From NCBI GenBank assembly GCA_016214075.1, contig JACRPI010000005.1:66662-130661 (forward strand): 64,000 nt of DNA. The letters run 5' to 3'. The stretch's first letter is position 1; the number at the start of each line of letters is the position of its first letter. The translations under genes were made by a program, and so were the position numbers. The notes under the pieces are model-generated. The model was not told the origin of the DNA, did not search any database, and was given only the letters and a program-made list of their open reading frames with translations. Shown one piece after another: positions 38,863 to 47,654 of the stretch. The DNA is from Candidatus Woesearchaeota archaeon. GTDB taxonomy: Archaea; Nanobdellota; Nanobdellia; Woesearchaeales; DSVV01.

Positions 38863-40038
38863 CTATCGTATGAACGTAATAATAGTGTTATAATTCTTTT
38901 TATTTCTATTCAATTTATACCCTCTTGCAGCATCCTGCATCCCTTTTTTGTCCACATGAATTCCTTTCTTTTCTAATAACAATGTAATTCTTGTTGCAGT
39001 GATAAATTGCACCACTTGCGTGATGTTCTTTGGATCTTCTGTATGTCTGCAGCGTTCAAAGTCAATCATGATAGGAATTCCTTTTCTGATAATGATATGT
39101 TTGTCGGGGTGATTCATTTCATATTTATTGATGCCCAAAGAATCAAGAAGATACATTTGTTGTAAAAGTTTTTTGATCATAGAAAGAATGTCTTTTTTCT
39201 GATGTGTTTGAATAAATTCCTCAAATAAATATCCTTCAATAAGTTCCATCACAAGAAACGTCTCTGTTGCAAAGAAAAGTGTTGGTCCAATGTGATGCGG
39301 ATTCAGTTTTTTCAACCATGTTGCTTCAAATTGCACAGTGGAAAGTGTTATTGCGTCAGGTCGTTGTATTTTCACCACCACTGCTTTTCGTTTATACACT
39401 CCTTTATACACCAACCCTCGTTTTCCTTTTGCGAAATAATGAACATCTGTTATTTTATGTTTTTCAAGTTCTTTGAGAAGCGCTGATTTTGTGATCGCAT
39501 ACACATATAATGTTTCAAAGGAAATGTGTTGCTGATCAATTTCTTTTGCTTCGAAAAGATTCTTTTTAATAATCTCATCAATAATATGCTTTTTAGAAAA
39601 CGAGCTGAAAAGAAGAAGAACTGTTCCATCAGGAGCAAGATAGTTGTTCACCGCAGCAAGAAATCGTTCAATAAGTTCATATCCTTTTTTTCCTGCGTCT
39701 AAGGTTATGTCTGGAGCTCGTGGATTGGTCGGAAGATACGGCGGATTGAAGATGATGCAATCAAATTTATCTGCTTTTATGTTCGAGAAAAGATCACCTT
39801 GTTTAAACGTTATTTTCTCCTTTTTAATAATTTTTTTGCAGTGATCAATCACTCCTTTCTGAACATCTACCGCAAGAACTGTTTGGACGTTTGCACACTG
39901 TGCTGCTGTTTCTGCGAGAATCCCAGAACCAGTTCCTATCTCCAGGACGGTTCCTTTTGCGTATTCCTTAATGTGCTTTTGGATGAGAAAGCTGTCTTCT
40001 GCAGGTTCGTATAGAATGAAGGTTTCTTTTGTTCTCAT
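38863..40038 (-). CDS. HemK-like methyltransferase fused to a RIO/COG2112-like kinase
   Basis: 391 residues. Residues ~1-185: class I SAM methyltransferase with VLEIGTGSGIL and the NPPY motif (FNPPYLPTN), as in HemK/PrmC and HemK2, which methylate the GGQ glutamine of release factors. Residues ~190-391: protein-kinase-like lobe with GKRGLVYKGVYKRKAVVVKI (Lys for ATP), FLVMELIEGYLFEEF, NHPDKHIIIRKGIPIMIDFE (catalytic loop and a DFE in place of DFG), close to small archaeal atypical kinases. The frame is continuous with no inner stop, so the fusion is real in this sequence. It suggests a link between translation-termination methylation and phosphorylation; that is inference. Confidence 0.78.
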   Translation of the reverse strand: MRTKETFILYEPAEDSFLIQKHIKEYAKGTVLEIGTGSGILAETAAQCANVQTVLAVDVQKGVIDHCKKIIKKEKITFKQGDLFSNIKADKFDCIIFNPPYLPTNPRAPDITLDAGKKGYELIERFLAAVNNYLAPDGTVLLLFSSFSKKHIIDEIIKKNLFEAKEIDQQHISFETLYVYAITKSALLKELEKHKITDVHYFAKGKRGLVYKGVYKRKAVVVKIQRPDAITLSTVQFEATWLKKLNPHHIGPTLFFATETFLVMELIEGYLFEEFIQTHQKKDILSMIKKLLQQMYLLDSLGINKYEMNHPDKHIIIRKGIPIMIDFERCRHTEDPKNITQVVQFITATRITLLLEKKGIHVDKKGMQDAARGYKLNRNKKNYNTIITFIR

Positions 40039-40046
40039 GTTCCGCG

Positions 40047-40526
40047 CTAAAATCTGGTGTCCATTTCTCCAAAGTATTCCTTAATTCTGGTCACAATCGT
40101 TGGAAGCAGGAACTGCGAAAACTTTTCATCGTAATGTGTGGAGAGTGTTCCAAATTCAATGATGCGGTAGCTGCTTTTCACTTTTTCTACAAGCAATAAC
40201 TCACGCAATCGTTTGATCTGTCTGCGCACGTTGGATGGCGCAATCCCCAACTGCGCTAAATTATACTTCTTTCGTATGCCAATAACTTTTTCATTAATCT
40301 CTTCTGAGCTGAGCATTGTTTTTTCCTTTTTCGCGAGGAGCATTGCCATAAGAACATCGACAACAACGTCTCTGCTGTCTCCAGGCTGTAAGAGTCCAAC
40401 ACCTAAGCAGAATTTGCGAACAAGTTCTCGATCTTCGAGACCAAGGGGTTTCTCGTATCTTCTCAGGGTGACTTCCATTAATGGGGTATCTCGTGTTTTA
40501 GTTGGTTTTTTTGCTGTTTCTGCCAT
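40047..40526 (-). CDS. Winged-helix regulatory protein
   Basis: 159 residues from the ATG at 40526 (MAETAKK...); in-frame ATGs at 40547 and 40595 are possible. Motifs: LRRYEKPLG, FCLGVGLLQPGDSRDVVVDV (strikingly regular), IRKKYNLAQLGIAPSNVRRQIKRLRELLLVEKV (helix-turn-helix with wing) and FLLPTIVTRIKEYFGEMD. I recall similar proteins in related archaea without a firm function. It ends 8 bases before the methyltransferase-kinase gene on the same strand, so they may be one operon. A copy of the TGTCCAGTG dyad lies 190 bases upstream. Confidence 0.65.
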   Translation of the reverse strand: MAETAKKPTKTRDTPLMEVTLRRYEKPLGLEDRELVRKFCLGVGLLQPGDSRDVVVDVLMAMLLAKKEKTMLSSEEINEKVIGIRKKYNLAQLGIAPSNVRRQIKRLRELLLVEKVKSSYRIIEFGTLSTHYDEKFSQFLLPTIVTRIKEYFGEMDTRF

Positions 40527-40693
40527 TTTGACACAACCGAATACCATCAGGGTATTCTCTGGAGGGGTGGTATGAGCGTTGTGCTCAAGAACCACTGAGT
40601 CTTTAGTTCATGCCACCAGTCTTTATTAACCAGTAGTTCTTGACAACCTCAAATGATTTTTGCTTAAATGTTATAATCATATCTTAAACAGAA

Positions 40694-40790
40694 CTTCTAT
40701 ATATACTTCACGCTCGCATGTCCAGTGGAGGAAGTGGATTCACTTTACTGAGAATAAAAGCACTGGACAAGGGGATTTGGGGAGTGGGAA
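40694..40790 (-). promoter_or_regulatory. TGTCCAGTG dyad upstream element, copy R1
   Basis: Arms TGTCCAGTG (40719-40727) and CACTGGACA (40761-40769), 33 bp apart, with an inner AAGTG-GATT-CACTT. On the minus strand a TATA-like TATATATAG follows at ~40697. It sits between the winged-helix regulator gene (minus) and the cyclase-family gene (plus). Four sister copies lie at 42412, 44670, 45863 and 52716. Confidence 0.7.
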
Positions 40791-40843
40791 AGGTGGAGTT
40801 TCAGTCTAAACCTATTTATATCTGGACTTTTATCTATATTTTT

Positions 40844-41449
40844 ATGAAATATTTGGATTTAACAATGCCAATTGATGAGAAAACACCAACTTTTCCAGGT
40901 GATCCACCAATAAAAATCAAACGTGAGAATGTGAAAGAACACACATACGGAAAAACATTTCTAGAAATACATACGCATGTATCAACTCATATAGATGCTC
41001 CTTCTCACATGATTGAAAATGGAAAAACGTTAAGCGATTTTTCAATAAACAAGTTTATTGGGGAAGCAATTGTCATTGATGTCAGAGGGCAGAAAAACAT
41101 TGAGTCTGACTTATCAAAAGTGAAGAAGCATGATATTGTCTTTTTTCTGACGTCACATGCAGATAAAGCGTGTGCTTCGGATTATTTTGAAAACAATCCT
41201 GTAATAACAGAGAAAACTGCTCAGCAATTAGTTGAAAAAGGCATAAGTATCGTTGGTTTAGATTCTTTTACTCCTGATAATGAACCATATGATGTTCACA
41301 AAATATTTCTTAAAAGAGATATTCTCATAGTTGAGAACCTCAGTCATTTAGAGAAATTATCAGGGCAACGATTTACCTGTTTTATCCTGCCTATGAAAAT
41401 AACTGATGCAGATGGCGCACCTTGTCGAGTAGTTGCTGCAGTCAATTAA
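40844..41449 (+). CDS. Cyclase-family (KynB-like) metal-dependent hydrolase
   Basis: 201 residues from the ATG at 40844; the TATA-like CTATTTATATC ~28 bases upstream makes this start more likely than the one at 40718, which would run through the R1 repeat. Residues ~44-57 HTHVSTHIDAPSHM match the metal-binding HxGTHxDxPxH pattern of the cyclase superfamily (arylformamidase and related amidohydrolases), although Gly is replaced by Ser. Further motifs: GLDSFTPDN and ILIVENLSHLEKL. The substrate cannot be told from sequence; no tryptophan-degradation genes are nearby. Confidence 0.82.
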   Translation: MKYLDLTMPIDEKTPTFPGDPPIKIKRENVKEHTYGKTFLEIHTHVSTHIDAPSHMIENGKTLSDFSINKFIGEAIVIDVRGQKNIESDLSKVKKHDIVFFLTSHADKACASDYFENNPVITEKTAQQLVEKGISIVGLDSFTPDNEPYDVHKIFLKRDILIVENLSHLEKLSGQRFTCFILPMKITDADGAPCRVVAAVN

Positions 41450-41464
41450 TGTGGGTACGTACAT

Positions 41465-42391
41465 TCATTTCAACCCAAGCTTATCCAACAGCTTGAATGC
41501 TTCTTTGTCAAATCTTGAGAAAGCAAACCATTTTTTGCCCAAGTCTTTTAATGATGCTCCAAAATGGTACACTTCTTTATTGTCAATTATCAGAAATCTG
41601 TCGTGTGACTGCGTAAATTCTTTCACTTCAACAAACGGATATTGTAAATTATATTTAGCCAAGTCAAGGGATAATTGTTTAGGAATCTCTTTAGTGAAGA
41701 TAGTAACTGCTACATTTTTATTTCTCTTGCTAAACAGCGTCAAGACAGAATCATCAATATAATTGTCAATGAGAACTATGGAGATATGAGCATTTCTCAT
41801 GATGTCTGAAACAAATTTGTATGAATCAAATATCTGTCCATCAAAAAATATGCCTTTCTCTGGCTTTATGTCTCTGCTTTGGAGGGCATCGAATATATCA
41901 TCAAATTTTTTATCATGTTCAATCTGTTTTGTCTCAACAACATCCAATCTATGAAATATCTGTGCGTTTGAAGAGATAAATCTTCTCATAGCGACAAATG
42001 TACTCATTATTTGAATGCTCACTTTTATTGCAGTTCCACTTCTTAAGACCCCTGAAAGCATAGCTACACCCTGCTCTGTAAAAGCATAAGGTAAATATCT
42101 CCTTCCACCATATTCTAATCTTGAGGTGCCAAATTGGAACCTTAAATCTTTTGTGTTTGAGGTCACAACTTGTGACTTCAAGGTATCAAATTCCTTTAGT
42201 GAGATTTGAAACATAAAATCATTAGGAAATCGCTCGCTATTCCTTTTTACAGCTCTATTAATCTGTTTTGTCTCTACATTATAAAGCACTGCAAGATCTG
42301 CATCAAGCATCACTTGCATACCTCTTAGGGTGTAAATTTTATTCTTTATTTTATCTGTGCTTGATAATGCTAGATTGATTTCTTTAGCCAT
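41465..42391 (-). CDS. ORF6N-domain protein with a PLD-like C-terminal part
   Basis: 308 residues. Residues ~15-110: ORF6N DNA-binding domain (IYTLRGMQVMLDADLAVLY, TKQINRAVKRN, RFPNDFMFQIS, LPYAFTEQGVAMLSGVLRS). A linker helix (~140-175) follows, then residues ~180-308 resemble a phospholipase-D-like half-domain (ISIVLIDNYIDDSVLTLF, SHDRFLIIDNKEVYHFGASL) in which the HxK motif is reduced to H-D-R. ORF6N proteins are typical of viruses and mobile elements. The promoter region carries the R2 dyad. One of three virus-type genes in 41-46 kb. Confidence 0.82.
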   Translation of the reverse strand: MAKEINLALSSTDKIKNKIYTLRGMQVMLDADLAVLYNVETKQINRAVKRNSERFPNDFMFQISLKEFDTLKSQVVTSNTKDLRFQFGTSRLEYGGRRYLPYAFTEQGVAMLSGVLRSGTAIKVSIQIMSTFVAMRRFISSNAQIFHRLDVVETKQIEHDKKFDDIFDALQSRDIKPEKGIFFDGQIFDSYKFVSDIMRNAHISIVLIDNYIDDSVLTLFSKRNKNVAVTIFTKEIPKQLSLDLAKYNLQYPFVEVKEFTQSHDRFLIIDNKEVYHFGASLKDLGKKWFAFSRFDKEAFKLLDKLGLK

Positions 42392-42411
42392 GAAATGAGA
42401 CTCTTTTCAGA

Positions 42412-42506
42412 TTTTATATATCTCACACTGGCGTGTCTAGTGGGGGAAGTGGATTCACTTTACTGAGAATAAGAGCACTGGACAGCGTGGTTTGTCTTGT
42501 GCTATC
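42412..42506 (-). promoter_or_regulatory. TGTCCAGTG dyad upstream element, copy R2
   Basis: Arms TGTCTAGTG (42434-42442) and CACTGGACA (42476-42484), 33 bp apart; the inner AAGTGGATTCACTTTACTG is identical to R1. On the minus strand the element ends at the TATA box (GATATATAAAAT, ~42413-42424), about 22 bases before the ORF6N start. Confidence 0.75.
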
Positions 42507-43725
42507 TTCTAAATCGTGATCCCTGTTGAGATCTAGATCTTCTTGAACGCCCTCGTTGCTGTTGTGGAGGAGGGCGAGCAATTACTCCAGAAGCATTTTG
42601 GGCGTGATCGGAATGATAAGGATGAGGCATCACTTCAACTTTCAAACGGATTAACCGTTCAATATCGCGAAGATAATCTCTCTCGTCAGCAGCGCAAAAA
42701 GAATACGCTGTTCCGCCAGCCCCTGCCCGTGCGGTTCTCCCAATTCGGTGCACATAATTTTCAGGTCCGTTAGGAAGTTCAAAATTAATAACGTGAGAAA
42801 TATCATCAATATCAATCCCGCGGGCAGCAATGTCCGTCGCAACCAGAACTTTAGTTCTGCCTGATTTAAAATTCGCGAGCGCGAGTGTTCGGGCGCCTTG
42901 TGATTTATTGCCATGAATCGCGAATGTTTCGATGTTATGGCTGCAAAGATACGCAGCGACTTTATTTGCGCGATGCTTTGTACGGGTAAACACTAAGACA
43001 CGAGTAAGGTGTTTTTGCAGCAAGAGTTCTAAAAGGAGTTTTTCTTTCACTGTGGTGTCCACAAAAAAAACGCATTGTTTGATGCGTTCAGCAGTGGTTG
43101 CTTGTGGCGCAACTTCAACACGAACTGGATTCGTGAGCAGTTGATGCGCAAGCTGCGTTACTTGCGGGGACATAGTCGCGGAGAAAAAAAGTGATTGTCG
43201 TCTAGGAGGTAACTTTGCGATAATTTTTTTGATATCATGAATAAATCCCATATCAAGCATTCGATCCGCTTCATCGAGAACGAAGAACTCAATGTCTTTT
43301 AAGCTTACTTCACATTGATTCATTAAATCAAGCAGTCGTCCTGGTGTTGCGACAATAATATCAACGCCTCGGGAGATTGCATTGACTTGTGGTCCTTGAC
43401 CAACCCCGCCAAAAATAACAGTATGTTTGAATCTAAGAAATTGACCATACGCAGTAAAACTCTCCCCTATCTGCGCGGCAAGTTCTCGTGTTGGTGCAAG
43501 AACCAGTACACGAACCACTCGCGGATATTTTTCAGTCATGCGCTGAAGAATAGGGAGGACAAACGCGGCAGTTTTACCTGTTCCTGTTTGAGCGATGCCA
43601 ATGAGATCTTTGCCTGCGAGAAGGTCAGGAATAGATTTCAATTGAATAGGAGTAGGCGTTGTATATCCTTGCTTTGCAAGCGCTTTTTGAAGCGGTTCGA
43701 TGAGATGCAGTTGTTGGAATGTCAT
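42502..43725 (-). CDS. DEAD-box RNA helicase, RhlE-like
   Basis: 407 residues. Full motif set: Q motif ([16 protein letters not shown]), [27 protein letters not shown] ([10 protein letters not shown]), SAT, then [12 protein letters not shown] and [10 protein letters not shown]. The tail ([23 protein letters not shown]) is Arg/Ser/Gln-rich, as in RNA-binding tails. ATP-dependent RNA unwinding, probably in ribosome assembly or RNA decay. The sequence is of the bacterial RhlE kind, which suggests lateral origin (inference). It has its own TATA-like TTATATAAAA near 43742. It lies among the virus-type genes but lacks their dyad element. Confidence 0.92.
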   Translation of the reverse strand: MTFQQLHLIEPLQKALAKQGYTTPTPIQLKSIPDLLAGKDLIGIAQTGTGKTAAFVLPILQRMTEKYPRVVRVLVLAPTRELAAQIGESFTAYGQFLRFKHTVIFGGVGQGPQVNAISRGVDIIVATPGRLLDLMNQCEVSLKDIEFFVLDEADRMLDMGFIHDIKKIIAKLPPRRQSLFFSATMSPQVTQLAHQLLTNPVRVEVAPQATTAERIKQCVFFVDTTVKEKLLLELLLQKHLTRVLVFTRTKHRANKVAAYLCSHNIETFAIHGNKSQGARTLALANFKSGRTKVLVATDIAARGIDIDDISHVINFELPNGPENYVHRIGRTARAGAGGTAYSFCAADERDYLRDIERLIRLKVEVMPHPYHSDHAQNASGVIARPPPQQQRGRSRRSRSQQGSRFRR

Positions 43726-43824
43726 TGTTAGAGATAATTATTTTATATAAAACAGAGGGGTGTTTTTAAACGTATTGGTTGGTCAGGTTATTTTCAAGAA
43801 GAAGAGAATAAAAGCAAGGATTTC

Positions 43825-44649
43825 TTATTTCTCCAATCGCTTCACTTTTTCTGGAGTTTCCAGATAATTGTCAGAACTCACTATTGATTTTCCAATTCTT
43901 TTTTCAATATCTTTGCGCGTTGCTCCTGCAACATCGCCGCCATCTTTCGCGTCTTTCTTTAAAGCAGGTAATTTCTCAGAATCTCTTTCTTTAGTTAATC
44001 TTGTTGTTGTTGCTTCTCCGAGCATCGTGAGAATAAGTTCCATGTCATCCATGTGATCACGCAGATTTTGTTTGCTGAGATTTTTGTGCTCTTTGTATTC
44101 TTCCACTGTTTTTCCAAATGTTGCTTTGGAGATTTCATTGGTCAGTATTGCAAAGTCTTTGTTTTCCTGTGCTCCTCGTGCTTTCCATTCATCAGTGAGT
44201 TCTTGTCGTACAGCGATTCCTCGTGTTCGCTTTTCAATCCATTCATCAGAGTATCCTTTGAGTCTGTATACATCCTTCATTCGTTCCATCGAGAGTTCAG
44301 GATTTTCAATCTCCTGCACACGTTCATATCCCACTTTCGCGAGCCATTGTTTGAACGGTTCAGCTTTCGGAGAAGGAATGGATTGGATGATGCGGAAGAT
44401 GCCTTCTGTGCTTGCACAGTTTATATTTTGTACACCCCCTGCTGTGGGAAATGAGAGGGGGGTGGCAATTTGCCCCCACCCTTGAGAGAGAATCTCATCA
44501 CGTCTGCGCATATCTTTAATGTACCCTTTAGGGTCTTTAGAATCAGTAAGAACTGAAATAACATCCTCTATCACAAACCACCATTTGGCATTATACCATG
44601 CTCTTCTGATCTGTTTATTCTCAAATAGCACAAGAGACTTTTGTTCCAT
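43825..44649 (-). CDS. BRO-N family protein (antirepressor/DinD-like)
   Basis: 274 residues from the ATG at 44649; the longer frame to 44718 is promoter repeat DNA shared with the RhuM gene. Residues ~1-115: BRO-N domain (VLFENKQIRRAWYNAKWWFV, EDVISVLTDSKDPKGYIKDM, CASTEGIFRIIQSIPSPKAE, FKQWLAKVGYERVQE). Residues ~130-230 are helical and carry the conserved KGYSDEWIEKRTRGIAVRQE, known from prophage antirepressor and DinD-like proteins. Probably DNA binding; role in a former virus or in host regulation unknown. Confidence 0.83.
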   Translation of the reverse strand: MEQKSLVLFENKQIRRAWYNAKWWFVIEDVISVLTDSKDPKGYIKDMRRRDEILSQGWGQIATPLSFPTAGGVQNINCASTEGIFRIIQSIPSPKAEPFKQWLAKVGYERVQEIENPELSMERMKDVYRLKGYSDEWIEKRTRGIAVRQELTDEWKARGAQENKDFAILTNEISKATFGKTVEEYKEHKNLSKQNLRDHMDDMELILTMLGEATTTRLTKERDSEKLPALKKDAKDGGDVAGATRKDIEKRIGKSIVSSDNYLETPEKVKRLEK

Positions 44650-44669
44650 ACAAAAGGTGTTAACTTCAT

Positions 44670-44765
44670 TCTTTATATATCTCACGCTGACGTGTCCAGT
44701 GTGAGGAGTGCACTGCATTTACTGAGAATAAAAGCACTGGACAGAGTGGTTTGTCTTGTGATAGT
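44670..44765 (-). promoter_or_regulatory. TGTCCAGTG dyad upstream element, copy R3
   Basis: Arms TGTCCAGTG (44693-44701) and CACTGGACA (44735-44743), 33 bp apart. The TATA box (ATATATAAAG on the minus strand, 44671-44680) and the sequence down to the start codon also match R4, so the whole promoter is duplicated between the BRO-N and RhuM genes. Confidence 0.78.
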
Positions 44766-44783
44766 TCTTTGGTTTGTTTTGAA

Positions 44784-45842
44784 TTAATCTTTTTGTTCTA
44801 ATAATTTTTTAGTGACTTTGTCAAAATCAGATTCGAACAAATTATCTTGAACTATTCGATACTTTTCAAATTCGCTTTCTGCATGCTGTTTTGCAATCTC
44901 TGCGGTTATTTCACCTGCGGATTTTAATATTTCTCTTTCATCAAATTCTAAGAACAAATCAAGTCTTTTTGACCAATCTTCCATGGTCATAGGTATTTTT
45001 CTTTTTGCCCTTTCTTCTGCTAAATCAAGGTATGCACTGACTATTCTTCCTAAAGATTCTAATTCTTTTTTTGTTAAGTAATTTTTTGCAATGGATACGT
45101 CGGTCTTGAGTATTCTACCCTTAGGAGAATTTCTCCATGATGTTAAACCCATATAATCTTTCTTGCTATCTGCTCTTTTCACAATTAATTCTGGCGCAGT
45201 ATGTTTGTGTATTGCATAATGGAGTTTATTTTGAACTTTAGCGAAGAATTCTCTAGTTGTTTCTGCGTTTTTATTATAATCTAAGCTTGTTGCATAAAGA
45301 TCAGTTATTTTTTGGTAGAAATTTCGTTCACTTAATCGTATTTCCCTAATTTCAGCTAAAAGTTCATCAAAGTAATTCTTATTTAAATAATTTCCATTTT
45401 CTAGTCTTTTTTTGTCTAAAACATATCCTTTGATTGCAAATTCTTTAATAATTCTTGTTGCCCAAATCCTAAACTGAGTGGCTCTCTGTGAATTTACCCG
45501 ATATCCAAGAGAAATGATTGCATCTAAGTTGTAAAAATCTACCTCTCTTTGCACACTTCTATTCGCTTCATTTTGAACTATTCTGAATTTCCTAATAGTT
45601 GATTTTTCGTTTAATTCTTTAGATTCATATATATTTTTAAGGTGTTCATTTATTGTGGGAACAGTAACATCAAACAGCTTTGCCATCATTTTCTGTGATA
45701 ACCAAAGAGTCTCCTCCGCATACTTTACTTCAATAGAATCTTCTCCTGACTGTGCAGTAAATATAAGGAATTCAGCAGTGCTGTTTCTTATAGCAAGATC
45801 TTTAGTCATTTTAATGGTCTCCAGAGGATTTTCATCAGCCAT
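44784..45842 (-). CDS. RhuM-family protein
   Basis: 352 residues from the ATG at 45842; an extension to 46040 is rejected because it reads through the R4 repeat. RhuM signature throughout: EFLIFTAQSGEDSIEVKYAE, ETLWLSQKMMAKLFDV, INEHLKNIYESKEL, REVDFYNLDAIISLGYRVNS, ATQFRIWATRIIKEF, then the helical half with RLSERNFYQKITDLYATSLD and DYMGLTSWR. RhuM is found on pathogenicity islands, prophages and in DPANN genomes; biochemical function is unknown and the N-terminal part is a probable DNA-binding domain. Confidence 0.88.
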   Translation of the reverse strand: MADENPLETIKMTKDLAIRNSTAEFLIFTAQSGEDSIEVKYAEETLWLSQKMMAKLFDVTVPTINEHLKNIYESKELNEKSTIRKFRIVQNEANRSVQREVDFYNLDAIISLGYRVNSQRATQFRIWATRIIKEFAIKGYVLDKKRLENGNYLNKNYFDELLAEIREIRLSERNFYQKITDLYATSLDYNKNAETTREFFAKVQNKLHYAIHKHTAPELIVKRADSKKDYMGLTSWRNSPKGRILKTDVSIAKNYLTKKELESLGRIVSAYLDLAEERAKRKIPMTMEDWSKRLDLFLEFDEREILKSAGEITAEIAKQHAESEFEKYRIVQDNLFESDFDKVTKKLLEQKD

Positions 45843-45862
45843 ACAAAAGGTGTTAACTTCCT

Positions 45863-45962
45863 TCTTTATATATCTCACGCTGGCGTGTCGAGTGGGGGTT
45901 GTGGATTGTATTTTCTGAGAATAAGAACACTGGACAGAGTGGTTTGGGGAGTGTGAGGAAGG
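45863..45962 (-). promoter_or_regulatory. TGTCCAGTG dyad upstream element, copy R4
   Basis: Arms TGTCGAGTG (45886-45894) and CACTGGACA (45928-45936), 33 bp apart. ATATATAAAG on the minus strand sits right beside it, ~22-30 bases from the RhuM ATG. The inner hairpin of R1/R2 is not kept (GTGGATTGTATTTT), so only the outer arms and spacing are constant. Confidence 0.75.
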
Positions 45963-46035
45963 GGAGGGGCGCTGGACAAAGTGTGTTTTTGTTGTCATTA
46001 TTTTTTTGTTTCCTAAAAATACCTTTATCATAAAA

Positions 46036-46122
46036 TACACGCACCAACTGCATGAACGCAGTGGGGACCCAAAGCACCACGTTAAAAAAAGAAATGGTGC
46101 TTTGGGGTATTATTAAGAAATA
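46036..46122 (+). repeat. GGGGACCC hairpin element, copy E4
   Basis: ATACACGCACCAACTGCATGA box, then GTGGGGACCC and stem CCCAAAGCACCA (46068-46079) / TGGTGCTTTGGG (46095-46106) with a 15-base A-rich loop, then GTATTATTAAGAAA. It has the stem and tail of E2 but a longer loop and only a shortened leader. Lies between the RhuM promoter and the 3' end of the TFB gene. Confidence 0.7.
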
Positions 46123-46170
46123 ATTTTATCAAAGTGAATAATAAAAGTAATAAAGAAAATAAACAAAAAC

Positions 46171-47094
46171 CTACTTCTTCTTCTTTTTCGTCTTCTTAAT
46201 CTCTTTCTCAAGATCAAGTTCATCGAGTAATTCCTTATATCGATTACGAATAGTAACTTCTGTCACGCCAGCAACATCAGCAACTTCCCGCTGTGTTCGT
46301 TTCTCACCGTGAACAAGAGCGCTCACATAAAGCGCGGCAGCTGCGATTCCTGTTGGTCCTCGTCCAGAAGTTAATTCACACTTCTGTGCGCGATCCAAAA
46401 TCTCAATTGCTTTACTTTGCGTCTCAGCAGTTAATTTAAGAGCAGAAGCAAATCGTGCGATATAATCTACAGGATTGCTTGGTAAAATAGTAATCCCTAA
46501 TTCACGAGTGACAAACCGATACGTTCGTCCAATTTCTTTCTTCTCAATACCCGACGCTTCAGAAAGTTCATCAAGCGTTCGTGGAACGTCGTGTCTGCGA
46601 CAAGCAGCGTAAAGAGCTCCTGCGACAACACTTTCCATACTTCGACCACGAACCAATCCACGTTGAACAGCGTGCGTATAAATTCGCGCGGATTCTTCTT
46701 CAACGCTTTCAGGCAGTTTCAAGAATGAACTCACTCGTTTTAATTCTGCAAGTGCTAATTTCAGGTTTCGTTCGATTGCAGTGCTGATTCTGTACTGCCA
46801 TTTACGAAGTCTATAAAATTTATTTCTCTCGCGACTCCCAAGCTGATAAAGATCAGCTTTTCGTCCAACTTCAGTTCCTAATCCTCTATCATATTGGGTA
46901 TACGTCATTGGCGCGCCAGTTCGTCTTCGTTTGTCAGCGCCATCACTGTCAAATTCACGCCATTCTTGACCGAAGTCAACCATCTTTTCTTCAACAACAA
47001 GACCGCAGTCTTTACAGATGATTTCTCCTTTTTCTTTGTTCCAGAATAAATTGACGCCAGCGCATTCTGGGCATTTTTTAACGAATTGAGCCAT
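46171..47094 (-). CDS. tfb: Transcription initiation factor TFIIB
   Basis: 307 residues from the ATG at 47094, with GGGGGAAAA close upstream. N-terminal zinc ribbon CPECAGVN...CKDCGLV; B-finger region with EWREFDSDGADKRRRTGAPM; two cyclin folds (~110-200 and ~205-295) including GRSMESVVAGALYAACR and GRGPTGIAAAALYVSAL. The tail is poly-Lys. It recruits RNA polymerase to TATA/TBP. Complete and typical in length. It is the strongest single indicator that the window is archaeal. The 102-base gap to the next gene is upstream promoter sequence. Confidence 0.96.
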   Translation of the reverse strand: MAQFVKKCPECAGVNLFWNKEKGEIICKDCGLVVEEKMVDFGQEWREFDSDGADKRRRTGAPMTYTQYDRGLGTEVGRKADLYQLGSRERNKFYRLRKWQYRISTAIERNLKLALAELKRVSSFLKLPESVEEESARIYTHAVQRGLVRGRSMESVVAGALYAACRRHDVPRTLDELSEASGIEKKEIGRTYRFVTRELGITILPSNPVDYIARFASALKLTAETQSKAIEILDRAQKCELTSGRGPTGIAAAALYVSALVHGEKRTQREVADVAGVTEVTIRNRYKELLDELDLEKEIKKTKKKKK

Positions 47095-47276
47095 GGTTTT
47101 CCCCCGAGATTTTATGCAGAATGAGACAGTCTCATCACAAACAGCATAAGTGTTATTCTGACTTACATTCCCCAACGCAAGTTAAATTTATAAATAGTAG
47201 AGGGTCAGAATTTATAAACTTTCCGGTAACTTTTCAAAGAATTCGACGAGAAGAAAAAAAGAAGAAAGAAAAAATC

Positions 47277-47447
47277 TTACTTCAATTTAGCTGCTGTTTC
47301 TTTAGAAACAACGCGCCAGCATTCATGCGGTCCGCATTCGGATTTAGCGACAATAAAGTTTCGTCCGCTTTTGGTAACGAGTCTGTATTTGTCTGTCTTA
47401 AATTTCTTTTTGCTTTTCACGTCATAAAATTCTTGTGCTTGTGGCAT
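47277..47447 (-). CDS. Small basic protein of 56 residues
   Basis: ATG at 47447, TAA at 47277. It begins MPQAQEFYDVKSKKKFKTD and continues with a YRLVTKSGRNFIVAKS strand pair, ECGPHECWRVVS with two Cys/His close together, and a Lys-rich end. GAGGTG lies upstream on the minus strand. The compact basic beta fold with C-G-P-H-E-C resembles small archaeal zinc or nucleic-acid-binding proteins; I do not assign a family. It follows the CBS gene's divergent promoter and precedes TFB on the same strand. Confidence 0.65.
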   Translation of the reverse strand: MPQAQEFYDVKSKKKFKTDKYRLVTKSGRNFIVAKSECGPHECWRVVSKETAAKLK

Positions 47448-47654
47448 AGGGTACACCTCGGTTTTTTGATTGATTAAAGGAAAATGACGAATAACTCGCC
47501 GATAATTCTCCTTCCAGCTTCTTCACGGGCAAAAGGGCTATAAAAACATTGCGGTTGCACACTGCTTTACACAGGAAAAAACAATAATTTTCCAAGAAGT
47601 TCATTTCTTAATAGTAACACATATTTAAATAGAAGTAAGGACCAAAAACAAAGC

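Noticed and set aside
40694-45962. Repeats R1-R4 as a degenerate CRISPR array
   Set aside because: Single, dispersed copies with genes between them, no regular spacers and no cas genes.
45843-46040. N-terminal extension of the RhuM frame, sharing VRYIKxEVNTFCM with an extension of the BRO-N frame (44650-44718)
   Set aside because: The likeness comes from duplicated promoter DNA; both extensions run through the TATA box and dyad element.
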